Notes under the pieces: generated by a model | Told to the model about the DNA's origin: nothing | What the model saw: only the letters and a program-made list of their open reading frames with translations | Databases searched by the model: none | Position numbers and translations under genes: made by a program | Source: Reinekea sp. G2M2-21 | GTDB taxonomy: Bacteria; Pseudomonadota; Gammaproteobacteria; Pseudomonadales; Natronospirillaceae | Assembly: GCF_015687175.1 (NCBI RefSeq) | Contig: NZ_JADPQG010000001.1 | Span: forward strand, 1,674,001-1,738,000 | Direction of reading: 5' to 3' | Length of the DNA: 64,000 nucleotides | Shown: positions 30,851 through 41,618 of the stretch, piece by piece | Layout: the number at the start of each line of letters is the position of its first letter | Position numbering within the stretch: position 1 is the stretch's first letter

Positions 30851-31307
30851 ATTCACCCACCCAATCGGCCCCTGGTAAGGAAAACCAGCCGTTTTCAGAC
30901 AAGACTTTGACGCTCATCAAGGCAATAAAAACGCTTTTGACCCAGCGACCATAAAAAGGACTGACATACGCAGCGTAGACTAACCAACCGTATAACACAC
31001 CGGATAAGCCGACATAGCGTTCATATTCTGACCGCCACAAGGCCAAGCTGGTGAATAGCCAAATGATGGCGAACGCCGACCAATGCGCCTTTGATAACCG
31101 TGATGGGAGTAAAACCGCCATCACCACCAACCCCCATTGATTCAGCACCCAGTGACGTAGATTCAACTGAGTTAACCAAGCAGAAAACGGACGCCACCAC
31201 TGCCCCCGAGCGACGAGCTGCTGATCAAATTCCAATAAAGCCTGTAGCGGTGACCAAACCGCAATCAATGTGATTAAAGCCATCAATACCAACACAACAG
31301 TAGTCAT
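30729..31307 (-). CDS. rrtA: Rhombosortase-like intramembrane serine protease
   Basis: About 192 residues from the ATG at 31305-31307; the frame is open to a GTG at 31392-31394 and neither start has a clear ribosome site. It is a small rhomboid-fold protein with about six hydrophobic helices. The nucleophile serine is in YVGLSGVLYGW and the catalytic histidine in HESHLWGLLSG, the rhomboid GxSG/H pair. The size and motif context fit rhombosortase, which processes proteins with GlyGly-CTERM tails. No GlyGly-CTERM protein is encoded in this window. Its 3' end overlaps the LysR gene by 122 bp. A general rhomboid protease is the alternative. Confidence 0.78.
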   Translation of the reverse strand: MTTVVLVLMALITLIAVWSPLQALLEFDQQLVARGQWWRPFSAWLTQLNLRHWVLNQWGLVVMAVLLPSRLSKAHWSAFAIIWLFTSLALWRSEYERYVGLSGVLYGWLVYAAYVSPFYGRWVKSVFIALMSVKVLSENGWFSLPGADWVGEFIQAPVAHESHLWGLLSGLVVLSAQWIAQRYRGKHEHLDW

Positions 31308-31422
31308 ATGTTGGGTCACAAAATGACGTCGATTACGGTCTTTCAAATCCAACTTCCCAATGCAATTTGTGGGTAAACCGGTACAATGCCGCACTTTCTA
31401 ATGCACGAACGTGGTTTACAAC

Positions 31423-32310
31423 ATGTGGTTTAAGAACATCCAAGTATATTCATTTACAGAACAGTTTTCACAGACCGCGGAACAGATAGACGATTTATTG
31501 AAACAGCACCCTTTTACACCGCTGAGTCAGATGCAGGAATCCACTTTCGGCTGGGTACCGCCGTTCAAGGATGCTGAACTATTTTGTGAAAGCGTCTCTG
31601 GCAAACTGTTCATTTCCGCCCAGATACAGGAAAAACTGCTGCCAGCCAGCGTTATCAACGATCATTTGCAAGAAAAACTGGATGCCATAGAAGACGCTGA
31701 AGGCCGCCGTCCTGCACGTAAAGAACGCGAACAACTCAAAGAAGATATCCGCGCGGCACTGCTGCCGAAAGCATTTCACAAAACCCGACGAATCAGCGCC
31801 TGGATTGACGCCCGTCGTGGATGGCTGGTTATAAACGCATCATCCGAAAAAACCGCCGACGACTTTACCGCCCACTTACGTGAGGCTCTCGGTTCACTGC
31901 AGGTGCTACCTTTTGCGAAATCTGCTGCAGGAGCCGACATTTTAACCTCATGGTACCTGGATCCTGATACTCGCCCAGAAGGAATGTCGCTAGAAGCCGA
32001 AATGGAACTCACCATGGTACAGGACCCGACGGTAAAAGCGCGGTATAAGAACCTGGATTTGGGTGCACCTGAGATAGGACAGTCGCTGGACAGTGGCATG
32101 CGCATCAGACAAGTTGCCATCGCCTTCGATGAACAATGCCTGTTTGTCATCAATGAAAAATTGCAATTAAAACGATTAAAGTTCCAGGAAAAACTCATTG
32201 AACAAGCGAACGATTCAGATGACCCAAGATCCGATGCATTAATGATGAGTGATACCATCACGCAGATTATCTCTCGTCTGGAGCCATTAACGGCAACGGA
32301 TAGCATTTAA
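31423..32310 (+). CDS. rdgC: Recombination-associated protein RdgC
   Basis: About 295 residues from the ATG at 31423, which gives the canonical start MWFKNIQVYSF; the frame extends four codons upstream to a GTG. Family signature segments include GWVPP at about 45 and GKLFISAQIQEKLLPASV. RdgC forms a ring that coats DNA and limits RecA filament formation. It is transcribed divergently from the rhombosortase-like gene with only about 115 bp between starts. Confidence 0.95.
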   Translation: MWFKNIQVYSFTEQFSQTAEQIDDLLKQHPFTPLSQMQESTFGWVPPFKDAELFCESVSGKLFISAQIQEKLLPASVINDHLQEKLDAIEDAEGRRPARKEREQLKEDIRAALLPKAFHKTRRISAWIDARRGWLVINASSEKTADDFTAHLREALGSLQVLPFAKSAAGADILTSWYLDPDTRPEGMSLEAEMELTMVQDPTVKARYKNLDLGAPEIGQSLDSGMRIRQVAIAFDEQCLFVINEKLQLKRLKFQEKLIEQANDSDDPRSDALMMSDTITQIISRLEPLTATDSI

Positions 32311-32412
32311 GCCTGTCAGGATTAATGACTACTCGCCATTGCCTTGTCTAATTTACCGACGCTTTGGCGCGTTTTCACGCTAGTCATAACAAACCGTTAA
32401 ATCTCTCAGATA

Positions 32413-32446
32413 TGGACCACCACCCACATACAAACTCAGTGGTCCA
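32413..32446. other. 8-bp inverted repeat upstream of the secreted hypothetical gene
   Basis: TGGACCAC (32413-32420) and GTGGTCCA (32439-32446) are a perfect dyad with an 18-bp spacer, located in the 218-bp gap between rdgC and the next plus-strand gene, about 85 bp before its start. There is no U run, so an operator is likelier than a terminator. Confidence 0.35.
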
Positions 32447-32528
32447 AGGCCAATTGAGGCGACAGACTGGTCAGACTGCTACACTTATGATCAAATGCAC
32501 CTAACTACATGGACTGTATTTCCGGAAA

Positions 32529-33206
32529 ATGATGTATATGAACCTCAATCGACTTCACCTGTTATTTGCCCTGCTTCCGATGTTGGCATTTGCGGAAGAC
32601 ACCATAATTACGGATGACCTTATTCTCGAAGACATCGGCGAAACCATCGACAATAGTGAGTTAGAACTCGATCAACTGAGCACTCCAGATCTACCTGCAG
32701 CCGTGATGCCAGATATGTTCCGGGAAATAAATTCCGAAATCGTAAGCGACAACAACCCTAGCACCTCTGACGAGACCAAAGCGAACGACCAAGCCAAACA
32801 ACCGATTCCTGAAAACGTCAAAGTCAACGTTATTGAGGTTCGGGAAACGTTCTACAAACTGACGTTAAACCCTGAAACAAACGCGTATACACGAGCAGAA
32901 ACCACCGAAGCCAAACCCGGTGATTTGATTGAGTTGGTTATTCGGGCGACGAATGAAGCCGACGAAACCGTTGAAAACATAGAAATGGTGAATAACGTAC
33001 CGAGTGGCCCGGTACAACTGATTGAAGGCTCTTTTGCTACGGATCTAAACAACAGTCTGTATCGCTTATCACGTAATGGAAAGGACTTCTTCCCGTCTGA
33101 TGCTGAAATTGAACCTCAGGCAATTCGCCATATACAATGGCTAATTTTCTCACTAGCACCTCAACAGAGTATGGAATTTAAGTATCGAATCCGCATTAAC
33201 CAATAA
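32529..33206 (+). CDS. Secreted hypothetical protein with a DUF11-like domain
   Basis: A 225-residue protein with a signal peptide (HLLFALLPMLAFA, cleavage near AFA-ED). An acidic, low-complexity linker follows (residues about 25-105). The C-terminal part (about 125-225) resembles the DUF11 conserved-repeat fold, with AKPGDLIELVIRATNEADETVENIEMVNNVPSG split over its strands. It should be periplasmic or surface-exposed. Two extra ATG codons near the start leave the exact start uncertain. It stands alone and runs convergently into the DUF2489 gene with a 32-bp gap. Function unknown. Confidence 0.75.
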   Translation: MMYMNLNRLHLLFALLPMLAFAEDTIITDDLILEDIGETIDNSELELDQLSTPDLPAAVMPDMFREINSEIVSDNNPSTSDETKANDQAKQPIPENVKVNVIEVRETFYKLTLNPETNAYTRAETTEAKPGDLIELVIRATNEADETVENIEMVNNVPSGPVQLIEGSFATDLNNSLYRLSRNGKDFFPSDAEIEPQAIRHIQWLIFSLAPQQSMEFKYRIRINQ

Positions 33207-33238
33207 TGCAAACTTCCCTATTCTGGAATGGTTTTCGC

Positions 33239-33703
33239 TCAATTCTGAGGCGCTTTAAACTGTCGAAGCTCAGCAAAACAGACCATTAACGCTTCGCGAT
33301 GTTCGTTTTCGATTTCTTCACGCAGCGCATCCTGAGCCTGTCGTTGTTTGGCGGTCAACTGTTTACGAGCCTGGTGCGTATCGAAATCCTTTACCTGCTC
33401 AAACACCACATCCAGAATTTGATAGGGCTGACGAAGCTCGGGGGCTAGCAAAAGAGCATCCAACAGCATTTTGCAGCGAATGGTTGCCTCAGACAGGTTC
33501 AGGTTTTCATCCAACACATTCGCCGAAATCACCTGTAGGCTTTCTTCGATGTATAGAGTCTGCTTGCGTTGCTTCTCCAATGCAGCAACATTGGCTTTTT
33601 CACGTTGCGCTTCCTGTTCTTTCACCTGTGCAGTTAACCGGTAGGCGTATATCGACAAGGAAGCGATAATGATGGCAGCCAACAAAAGTAACAAAGGAAT
33701 CAT
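33239..33703 (-). CDS. DUF2489 family protein
   Basis: A 154-residue protein with an N-terminal membrane helix (MIPLLLLLAAIIIASLSIYAY) followed by a charged helical cytoplasmic domain. The spacing of IEESLQVIS, LSEATIRCKMLLDALL, and THQARKQLTAKQR matches the DUF2489 pattern of Vibrio and Shewanella proteins. Function unknown. It overlaps the YheU-family gene upstream by 4 bp (ATGA), so the two are translationally coupled. Confidence 0.8.
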   Translation of the reverse strand: MIPLLLLLAAIIIASLSIYAYRLTAQVKEQEAQREKANVAALEKQRKQTLYIEESLQVISANVLDENLNLSEATIRCKMLLDALLLAPELRQPYQILDVVFEQVKDFDTHQARKQLTAKQRQAQDALREEIENEHREALMVCFAELRQFKAPQN

Positions 33704-33948
33704 TGAGAGTCTCCTGGAAATTCTTGTTCACGAGCTTTGGCCGTTTCTGCGTCCAGCAAGTTAATGGTCTGCGATTCGTCGTCCCAGGTAACACACATTT
33801 TACCGCGATCTAACAACTTTAGGACTTGGTCAATCATAGATTGCCGGCTCATCTCGACAATATCCGTTTCTTGGGATTGCCGACTGAGCCAGTCTTCAAT
33901 CACAGCCTGAAGCGTCTCAGGCGGCAACTGCTTGTGCGGAATAATCAT
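33700..33948 (-). CDS. YheU family (UPF0270) protein
   Basis: An 82-residue protein beginning MIIPHKQLPPETLQAVIEDW, the characteristic YheU/UPF0270 opening, with RQSMIDQVLKLLDRGKMCVTWDDESQTINLL following the family pattern. It is a small soluble protein of unknown function conserved in gammaproteobacteria. It lies 3 bp after the hypothetical gene upstream and overlaps the DUF2489 gene downstream, forming a three-gene unit. Confidence 0.88.
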   Translation of the reverse strand: MIIPHKQLPPETLQAVIEDWLSRQSQETDIVEMSRQSMIDQVLKLLDRGKMCVTWDDESQTINLLDAETAKAREQEFPGDSQ

Positions 33949-33951
33949 CGA

Positions 33952-34413
33952 TCAACGAATGGACTGGTTGTGACTGTGAAATCCGAGTTCCTGTTCCCAT
34001 TCGCAACGTACAGAAAGCTCATCACTCGGGCAATGATAAGCACCCGGACTTTCCCAGAAAAAGGTGTGCTTGCCGCTAAGTTCAGTTTCGAGATGCACCG
34101 TGGCCGAAACCCAATACATCTTCTTCAGCAGTGCCTCGAACTTTGCCATCCATTGTTCCCAATGATATTCCACAGCCTGGTAGGAGGCCGCAAAATGAAT
34201 GACCTGAGTCTGATACGTCCCGTGCTCCAAATCTTCTTCTGGAATAGAAAACATACTGCTTGTCAGATAGGGGAAGGTATCGACTTCATTGAGCTCCAAT
34301 AGAGCGTCGCAATTGATTAGCCGGCTTTTTAGTTGAAAACCGGGATCACTGGAGGCTACATCCCTGATAATACCATACACAATGGTTTCTTGATCCATGC
34401 GCTTATCCGTCAC
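33952..34413 (-). CDS. Hypothetical protein, first gene of the YheU-DUF2489 unit
   Basis: A 153-residue soluble protein that I do not recognise. It has no signal peptide or membrane helix. The C-terminal half is rich in Trp, His and Glu (YHWEQWMAKFEALLKK, HTFFWESPGAYHCPSDE, CEWEQELGFHSHNQ). The middle has a mixed beta pattern (TYQTQVIHFAASYQAVEYHW). It is cotranscribed with the YheU gene (3-bp gap). The clustered His and Cys residues could bind a metal, but this is speculation. Confidence 0.7.
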   Translation of the reverse strand: MTDKRMDQETIVYGIIRDVASSDPGFQLKSRLINCDALLELNEVDTFPYLTSSMFSIPEEDLEHGTYQTQVIHFAASYQAVEYHWEQWMAKFEALLKKMYWVSATVHLETELSGKHTFFWESPGAYHCPSDELSVRCEWEQELGFHSHNQSIR

Positions 34414-34486
34414 TCAAATGTCATTTTTCTGATTATAGGTGAATGGAGCCTAAAGACTCGTGCGCCAGTTTGCAAAACAATTATTA

Positions 34487-34637
34487 AAGGGCATCTTTAA
34501 AACGTCAACCTGACTCTGGATTTAAGAACGAGCTAGGACAAGGCGGAAAAGCGCTCGTCATTCCCTTCAGTGTTAGCCTTGTTTTGCACTCTGCTCGTAC
34601 ACGCGTAGAGATCAACGGACTTTTTTGAGATGCCCTT
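34487..34637. mobile_element. Miniature inverted-repeat element (MITE-like), 151 bp
   Basis: Perfect 10-bp terminal inverted repeats, AAGGGCATCT (34487-34496) and AGATGCCCTT (34628-34637), enclose 131 bp with no coding capacity. Inside, ACGAGC and ACAAGGC on the left pair with GCCTTGT and GCTCGT on the right, so the whole unit can fold as a long imperfect hairpin. It abuts the ligA stop codon (34641). It has the form of a non-autonomous element or a repetitive extragenic hairpin. Copies elsewhere in the genome cannot be checked here. Confidence 0.65.
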
Positions 34638-34640
34638 AAC

Positions 34641-36689
<2,049 letters not shown>

Positions 36690-36693
36690 TCAT

Positions 36694-37785
36694 TCAGGAT
36701 GGAATCAATTTACTGCGTTCAAACGAACGGATCTTTTCTCGATAGTACTCAATGCGTTGCGGCGTTACCGTACTATGATCTTCGTCCAGAATCTGGGCCT
36801 GGAGGTGTTTCGCCAAAAATTGAGCCATTTCAATCATGTGATCAAAAGATTCAAGGGCATTCGCTGCAGTCGGCAACTGCATGAACAACGTCACTCCCGG
36901 CGTGTTAACCTGGTTCATAGCATCCGGATCGAAGGTCCCGGGCTGAACACAATTCGCCAGCGAGAACTCGGTAATACCACGAGGATTGCGGTAATGGAAA
37001 ATATCCATAGGGCCGTGTCGCAAGCCCGCAGTGATCAACAGATCTAACAAAAGACTGCCCGACAGCTCTTCGTCGTCATGAGCCATTACATGAACAATAA
37101 CCAGATCTTCCACTGGCCCTAACTCCTGCACTTCCAGCTCGGGTTCATTGGCTTTTTGCCCAGCGTCGTGGCGCACTTCGGACTGCGAATAGGGTTCCGT
37201 GTCCTGCAGGTCTGAGTCTTCAGCGGGCACATATTGCTCCGCCATTTCAGCCTCCAATTCATCAGATTCGTCAAACTCTTCAGCCTCAAAAACAGAATCT
37301 GAATCTGCTCTGTCAACGGCTACGCCGATCGGCTGTTCGCGATCCGTGGCTCGGGGATCTGATACATCAACCGCTTGTGTATCTTCCGCATCATCGTCGT
37401 AAGCGCTGAAGTGTGGTTCAGACATGGCAGCCGAAAAGTCGAGTTCGGACTGCATCTGCGTATCCCGTTCAACTTCTGGTTCCGGCACCTCTGGCTCGGC
37501 CACTTCAACCCGCTCCATCAGCATAGGCACTCGTTCACGGAGATTAAGCTTGCTCTTCAGCTCATGCTGTTCTTCGTCGGTCATGGTCCGGATACGTGCC
37601 CCACCATTGGGCAGTTCACGCGCTATTTGTGCTTTACGTGCAGCCTCTTCTGGATCGACATAATCGTCCTCCGCGGCAACAGCGGCTTTTTTGGGCTTGG
37701 CGGCTTTCATCCGACGCAGACCATCCCAAACGATGGCCACAATAGCGATCAGTCCTAACCAGATTATGATGTCTCGCAATTCCAT
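36694..37785 (-). CDS. zipA: Cell division protein ZipA
   Basis: A 363-residue protein with one N-terminal membrane helix (IIIWLGLIAIVAIVWDGL, residues about 6-23), a basic segment, a long acidic linker (about 85-220) and the C-terminal FtsZ-binding domain from about 225 to 355 (DLVIVHVMAHDDEELSG; HYRNPRGITEFSLANCVQPGTF). It tethers FtsZ to the inner membrane at the division site. It follows smc by 17 bp. Confidence 0.96.
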   Translation of the reverse strand: MELRDIIIWLGLIAIVAIVWDGLRRMKAAKPKKAAVAAEDDYVDPEEAARKAQIARELPNGGARIRTMTDEEQHELKSKLNLRERVPMLMERVEVAEPEVPEPEVERDTQMQSELDFSAAMSEPHFSAYDDDAEDTQAVDVSDPRATDREQPIGVAVDRADSDSVFEAEEFDESDELEAEMAEQYVPAEDSDLQDTEPYSQSEVRHDAGQKANEPELEVQELGPVEDLVIVHVMAHDDEELSGSLLLDLLITAGLRHGPMDIFHYRNPRGITEFSLANCVQPGTFDPDAMNQVNTPGVTLFMQLPTAANALESFDHMIEMAQFLAKHLQAQILDEDHSTVTPQRIEYYREKIRSFERSKLIPS

Positions 37786-37802
37786 AACTTCACACCTTTG
37801 GC

Positions 37803-40800
37803 TTACATAGCAGCCAGTTCTGCGGCCTCTTCGACGTTCACCGAAACCAGGCGGGATACACCGGGTTCATTCATGGTGACCCCCATTAATTGGTGCGCCA
37901 TCTCCATGGCCCCTTTGTTATGCGTAATATAAATAAACTGCACATGCTCGGACATAGCTTCCACCAACTTTGCATACCGTCCTACGTTAGCATCGTCCAA
38001 TGGCGCGTCAACTTCGTCGAGCATACAAAATGGCGCAGGATTCAATCGGAAAATAGAGAAAACCAACGCGATGGCGGTGAGTGCTTTTTCTCCACCCGAC
38101 AACAAATGAATGGTGCTGTTTTTCTTGCCCGGCGGCCTGGCCATAATGGCCACACCGGTATCCAGCAATTCTTCACTGGTTAATTCCAGATAGGCATGAC
38201 CACCACCAAATACCTTTGGAAACAGTTCCTGTAGACCACTGTTAACACGATCAAACGTTTCCTTGAACCGGGTACGGGTTTCTTTGTCGATTTTTCGAAT
38301 GGCGTTATCCAAAACTTCCAGCGCTTTTTGTAAATCGACGTCCTGCTCATCCAGATATCGCTTACGCTCACTTTGCGTCTGGTACTCTTCAATGGCTGCC
38401 AGGTTAATGGGACCTAAACGTTGTATGCGGGTCGCCAGCCGCTCCAGGGCCTCTTCCCATTCTGGTTCATTCGCGTTTTCAGGCATATTGGCGAGCACCG
38501 TCTCAAGGTCAAACTGTTGCTCGGCCAGTTGTTCCTGCAACGTGGTTCTGCGCGTCATCATGGCTTGTGCTGCCATACGGTTCTTTTCCAACTCGCTGCG
38601 CACAGTCATCGCGTTCTGGTCCAGCGTATGACGTTCTTTTTCGTATTCACGCATTTTTGCGTCAGCGGATTCAACCTGCGACCGTTTCTCGGCAAGCGCC
38701 TCTTCCAATTCAAGCCGTCGCTCAAGGCGCTCTTCCAGCTCCATTTGCACATCATCTTGCGGATCATCTCGCTCCGCCAGCTGTTCTTTTAACTTCTGTA
38801 ACCGCTCCGCCGCTCGCTGCTTTTGCGTTTGAGCACGTTCAAAGGCAGTCTGAAAAGAGTCAACTTCGGCCTGTAATTGCTGCCTTTTTAGCTGCAATTG
38901 ATGATGTTGTTCGCGAATCAGCCGCAGAGCGTCTCGTTGATCATCTATCTCGATGCGCATTTCTTCGCGTTCGCCGAGCAATGCCTCACGCTCATCGACA
39001 TCTTCTTCCATTGAATCCAGCGCCTGCTGCAACTCTTCACGCGTTAACCCGAGCGCTTCCCGCTCTTCGGACATTTGCCCTTCAACGGTTTCAATTTCCT
39101 GATCAAGCCGGTTCTTACGTGCTTTTAACTCTTCCGCTTGAACGCGCTTACCACTTAATTCTGCTTTGACTTCTGCCAACTCACGGGCCAGGCGTTGATT
39201 TTCTACCTGCAGCTGTTCGCGTTCTTCTTCGGTTGCTTTCAACTGCATTTGAGCCATTTCGAGACTGACCGCGAGGTCTTCTTCCGTGACTTCCAGCTCG
39301 TCTATCACTTCTGCGAGTGTCTCCAGCTCCTGTTGGAGGCTGATTAGACCATGTTGATTGTCTTCGCCTCGACGTACCCGTAACCAGTTACTGCCTACCC
39401 AGATGCCTTCTTTGGTGATACAGGATTGACCCGGCTGCAATGTTGGTTGCAGTGCCAGGGCCTGCTCCAGTGAATCGACCGTTTTCACCGCGGCCAACCA
39501 GCTGTGCAGCGACACATTACAAGTCACCTTTGCCAACAGTGAATCACCGGCATTTATCGCTGGAGGCATTTGGGCGCTCACTAATGTTAGCGTACCGTCT
39601 TTAAACCTGGCTAACGGCTCAACCATTCCAGAGAGCGACTCCACTCTTACCGCTTGCAATGAGTCGCCTAAAACCGTTTCAACGGCCGATTCCCAACCAC
39701 TTTCAACATGAAGATCTTCGGCAAGCCGCTTGGCTTCACGCATTTGATGGCTGGCAAGCCAATTCTGCACACCTTCAGATTCATCACCTAAGGTGGCCTT
39801 TATCAAGGCTTTAACAGTGCTCAGACGAGCTTGTTTCTGTTGCAGTTCCTGGCGGGCTTGGTCCAACGCCTGACGTTTTTGGTCTACAGACTCACGATGT
39901 TGCAACTGCCGCTCGGACAACTCATCCAACCGGGTTTGGAAATCATCACTTTTTTCTTCCAAAAGTTCCGCGTCATCGACCAATTTGGCTAGATTTTCCG
40001 CTTCTGGGTTGTCTGCAATTTCTTGTCGTTCGCGATGCAGGGTTTCCTGGCGTCGGTGTAATTGTTCTACGACGCGCTCCAGATGCTGAATACGCGACTG
40101 CGCAACTTCTGCCTGTCGCTTTGGTCCCTGCGCATTCTGGTTAAAGGAATCCCACTTACTTTGCCAATTGGCCTGACGCTCCTCTAACTCGGCCAACTTT
40201 TCAGTGCTGATTTCGACCTTTTCAGCAGCCGCTTCAATTTCCGGCTCCATGATAGCCAGCGTTTCACGCTTCTCTTCTACCCGATCGGTATCGGTTTCCG
40301 CTTCGCTTGCGGCTTCCTGATATTGCCGCTCCGCTTCCTGAATATCCTGCAAAAGCTGAGCAGACTGCTCTTGCCGGTGCTGCATGGTTTGTTCAAAACG
40401 GGCAATTTCATTGCCTAACTGATAAAACTGCTCTTGGACACGGTTAAACGCATCAGTAGCGTCATGATGCTGTTCACGTAAAACTTCGTTTTCGGTATCA
40501 ATATGGCGTTGCTGGGTAACGAACGATTCATATTGCGTCTCCAGCTCAGCGATTTTTAATTCTTGACCGCTCACCTCGTCATTGAGGCGCTGCCATTTCA
40601 ACGCAGAAAGCTGTGCCTTTGTTTCGCGCTCTTCCTGCTTGTAGTTTTTGTACTTTTCCGCTGATTGCGCTTGACGGTGCAAATGCTGTAACTGACGCTC
40701 CAATTCTTCACGCAAATCGGTCAGTCGTTCGAGGTTCTCCCGGGTACGTCGCATTCGGTTTTCAGTTTCGCGACGCCGCTCTTTGTATCGCGAAATACCG

Positions 40801-41303
40801 GCAGCCTCTTCAATATAAACCCGCAGTTCTTCCGGCTTGGATTCAATCAACCGAGAGATCATACCCTGTTCGATAATGGCATAGGAACGTGGCCCTAGAC
40901 CGGTTCCCAAAAACAGGTCAGTCACGTCTTTACGGCGGCATTTGGTGCCATTGAGATAATAGGAGGAGTCGCCATCGCGAGTAACTTTGCGACGAATAGA
41001 GACCTCATTGTAGGCTGCAAATTCGCCGCGCAAGGTGTGGTCTGAATTATCAAACACTAACTCGACCGTGCATTGGCTGACCGGTTTACGGGAGTTACTG
41101 CCGTTAAAAATAACGTCTGTCTTGTTTTCACCACGCAGGTGTTTCACCGAAGATTCGCCCATAACCCAGCGCACGGCATCAATCGTGTTCGATTTACCGC
41201 AACCATTCGGACCGACAATGGCCGAAAGATTGGTGGGAAATGGGATCTTGGTAGGATCCACAAAGGACTTGAACCCTGCCAACTTGATACTTTTTAAGCG
41301 CAT
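37803..41303 (-). CDS. smc: Chromosome partition protein SMC
   Basis: A 1166-residue SMC protein. Walker A is GPNGCGKSN at about 32-40, two long coiled coils (about 170-500 and 660-990) flank a hinge (about 515-640), and the C-terminal head carries the signature LLSGGEKALTAIAL and Walker B in FCMLDEVDAPLDD. It condenses and segregates chromosomes with ScpA and ScpB, which are not in the window. Many gammaproteobacteria use MukB instead; those with SMC often have this smc-zipA-ligA order. It heads the operon. Confidence 0.98.
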   Translation of the reverse strand: MRLKSIKLAGFKSFVDPTKIPFPTNLSAIVGPNGCGKSNTIDAVRWVMGESSVKHLRGENKTDVIFNGSNSRKPVSQCTVELVFDNSDHTLRGEFAAYNEVSIRRKVTRDGDSSYYLNGTKCRRKDVTDLFLGTGLGPRSYAIIEQGMISRLIESKPEELRVYIEEAAGISRYKERRRETENRMRRTRENLERLTDLREELERQLQHLHRQAQSAEKYKNYKQEERETKAQLSALKWQRLNDEVSGQELKIAELETQYESFVTQQRHIDTENEVLREQHHDATDAFNRVQEQFYQLGNEIARFEQTMQHRQEQSAQLLQDIQEAERQYQEAASEAETDTDRVEEKRETLAIMEPEIEAAAEKVEISTEKLAELEERQANWQSKWDSFNQNAQGPKRQAEVAQSRIQHLERVVEQLHRRQETLHRERQEIADNPEAENLAKLVDDAELLEEKSDDFQTRLDELSERQLQHRESVDQKRQALDQARQELQQKQARLSTVKALIKATLGDESEGVQNWLASHQMREAKRLAEDLHVESGWESAVETVLGDSLQAVRVESLSGMVEPLARFKDGTLTLVSAQMPPAINAGDSLLAKVTCNVSLHSWLAAVKTVDSLEQALALQPTLQPGQSCITKEGIWVGSNWLRVRRGEDNQHGLISLQQELETLAEVIDELEVTEEDLAVSLEMAQMQLKATEEEREQLQVENQRLARELAEVKAELSGKRVQAEELKARKNRLDQEIETVEGQMSEEREALGLTREELQQALDSMEEDVDEREALLGEREEMRIEIDDQRDALRLIREQHHQLQLKRQQLQAEVDSFQTAFERAQTQKQRAAERLQKLKEQLAERDDPQDDVQMELEERLERRLELEEALAEKRSQVESADAKMREYEKERHTLDQNAMTVRSELEKNRMAAQAMMTRRTTLQEQLAEQQFDLETVLANMPENANEPEWEEALERLATRIQRLGPINLAAIEEYQTQSERKRYLDEQDVDLQKALEVLDNAIRKIDKETRTRFKETFDRVNSGLQELFPKVFGGGHAYLELTSEELLDTGVAIMARPPGKKNSTIHLLSGGEKALTAIALVFSIFRLNPAPFCMLDEVDAPLDDANVGRYAKLVEAMSEHVQFIYITHNKGAMEMAHQLMGVTMNEPGVSRLVSVNVEEAAELAAM

Positions 41304-41563
41304 TCGGCTAATTTCTTCGATTCATATGAAAGCGTCGATTCTAGCGTCAAACCGACTCGGTGGAAACCACCCCCAAAAACCATTTTTTATCGATTTTTCA
41401 ATAACTTAATCACAAATCAATAAATAAACGGCTTTTTGACGAAGAATGACTCAACCTCGCCCTTCCTCTTAACTGCGCCGCACGACGCCAAGACTGGCCT
41501 GTTGCAAGCACTAGAATCAAGCTCATGAGGCGTTAAGCCGTGAACTACGAACTCGCAGCGCAC
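41304..41563. other. smc upstream region without a gene
   Basis: This covers most of the 315-bp gap between the smc start and the ccmI stop. It should hold the smc promoter on the minus strand. No RNA gene, repeat or convincing sigma-70 match stands out. Confidence 0.5.
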
Positions 41564-41597
41564 TAAAAAAGCCTCCGTCGTTTTCACGAGGGAGGCT
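41564..41597 (-). terminator. Rho-independent terminator of the ccm operon
   Basis: AGCCTCCGTCG (41570-41580) pairs with CGAGGGAGGCT (41587-41597) with one mismatch; on the minus strand six T follow. It lies 21 bp after the ccmI stop. Confidence 0.88.
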
Positions 41598-41618
41598 GTA
41601 TTTCCTTGCCAAAAATGC

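Noticed and set aside
31776-32306. A 176-codon minus-strand frame
   Set aside because: It lies wholly antisense to rdgC, which has the family start MWFKN and conserved segments.
38567-39169. A 200-codon plus-strand frame
   Set aside because: Antisense to the smc coiled coil; an effect of biased codon use in long helices.
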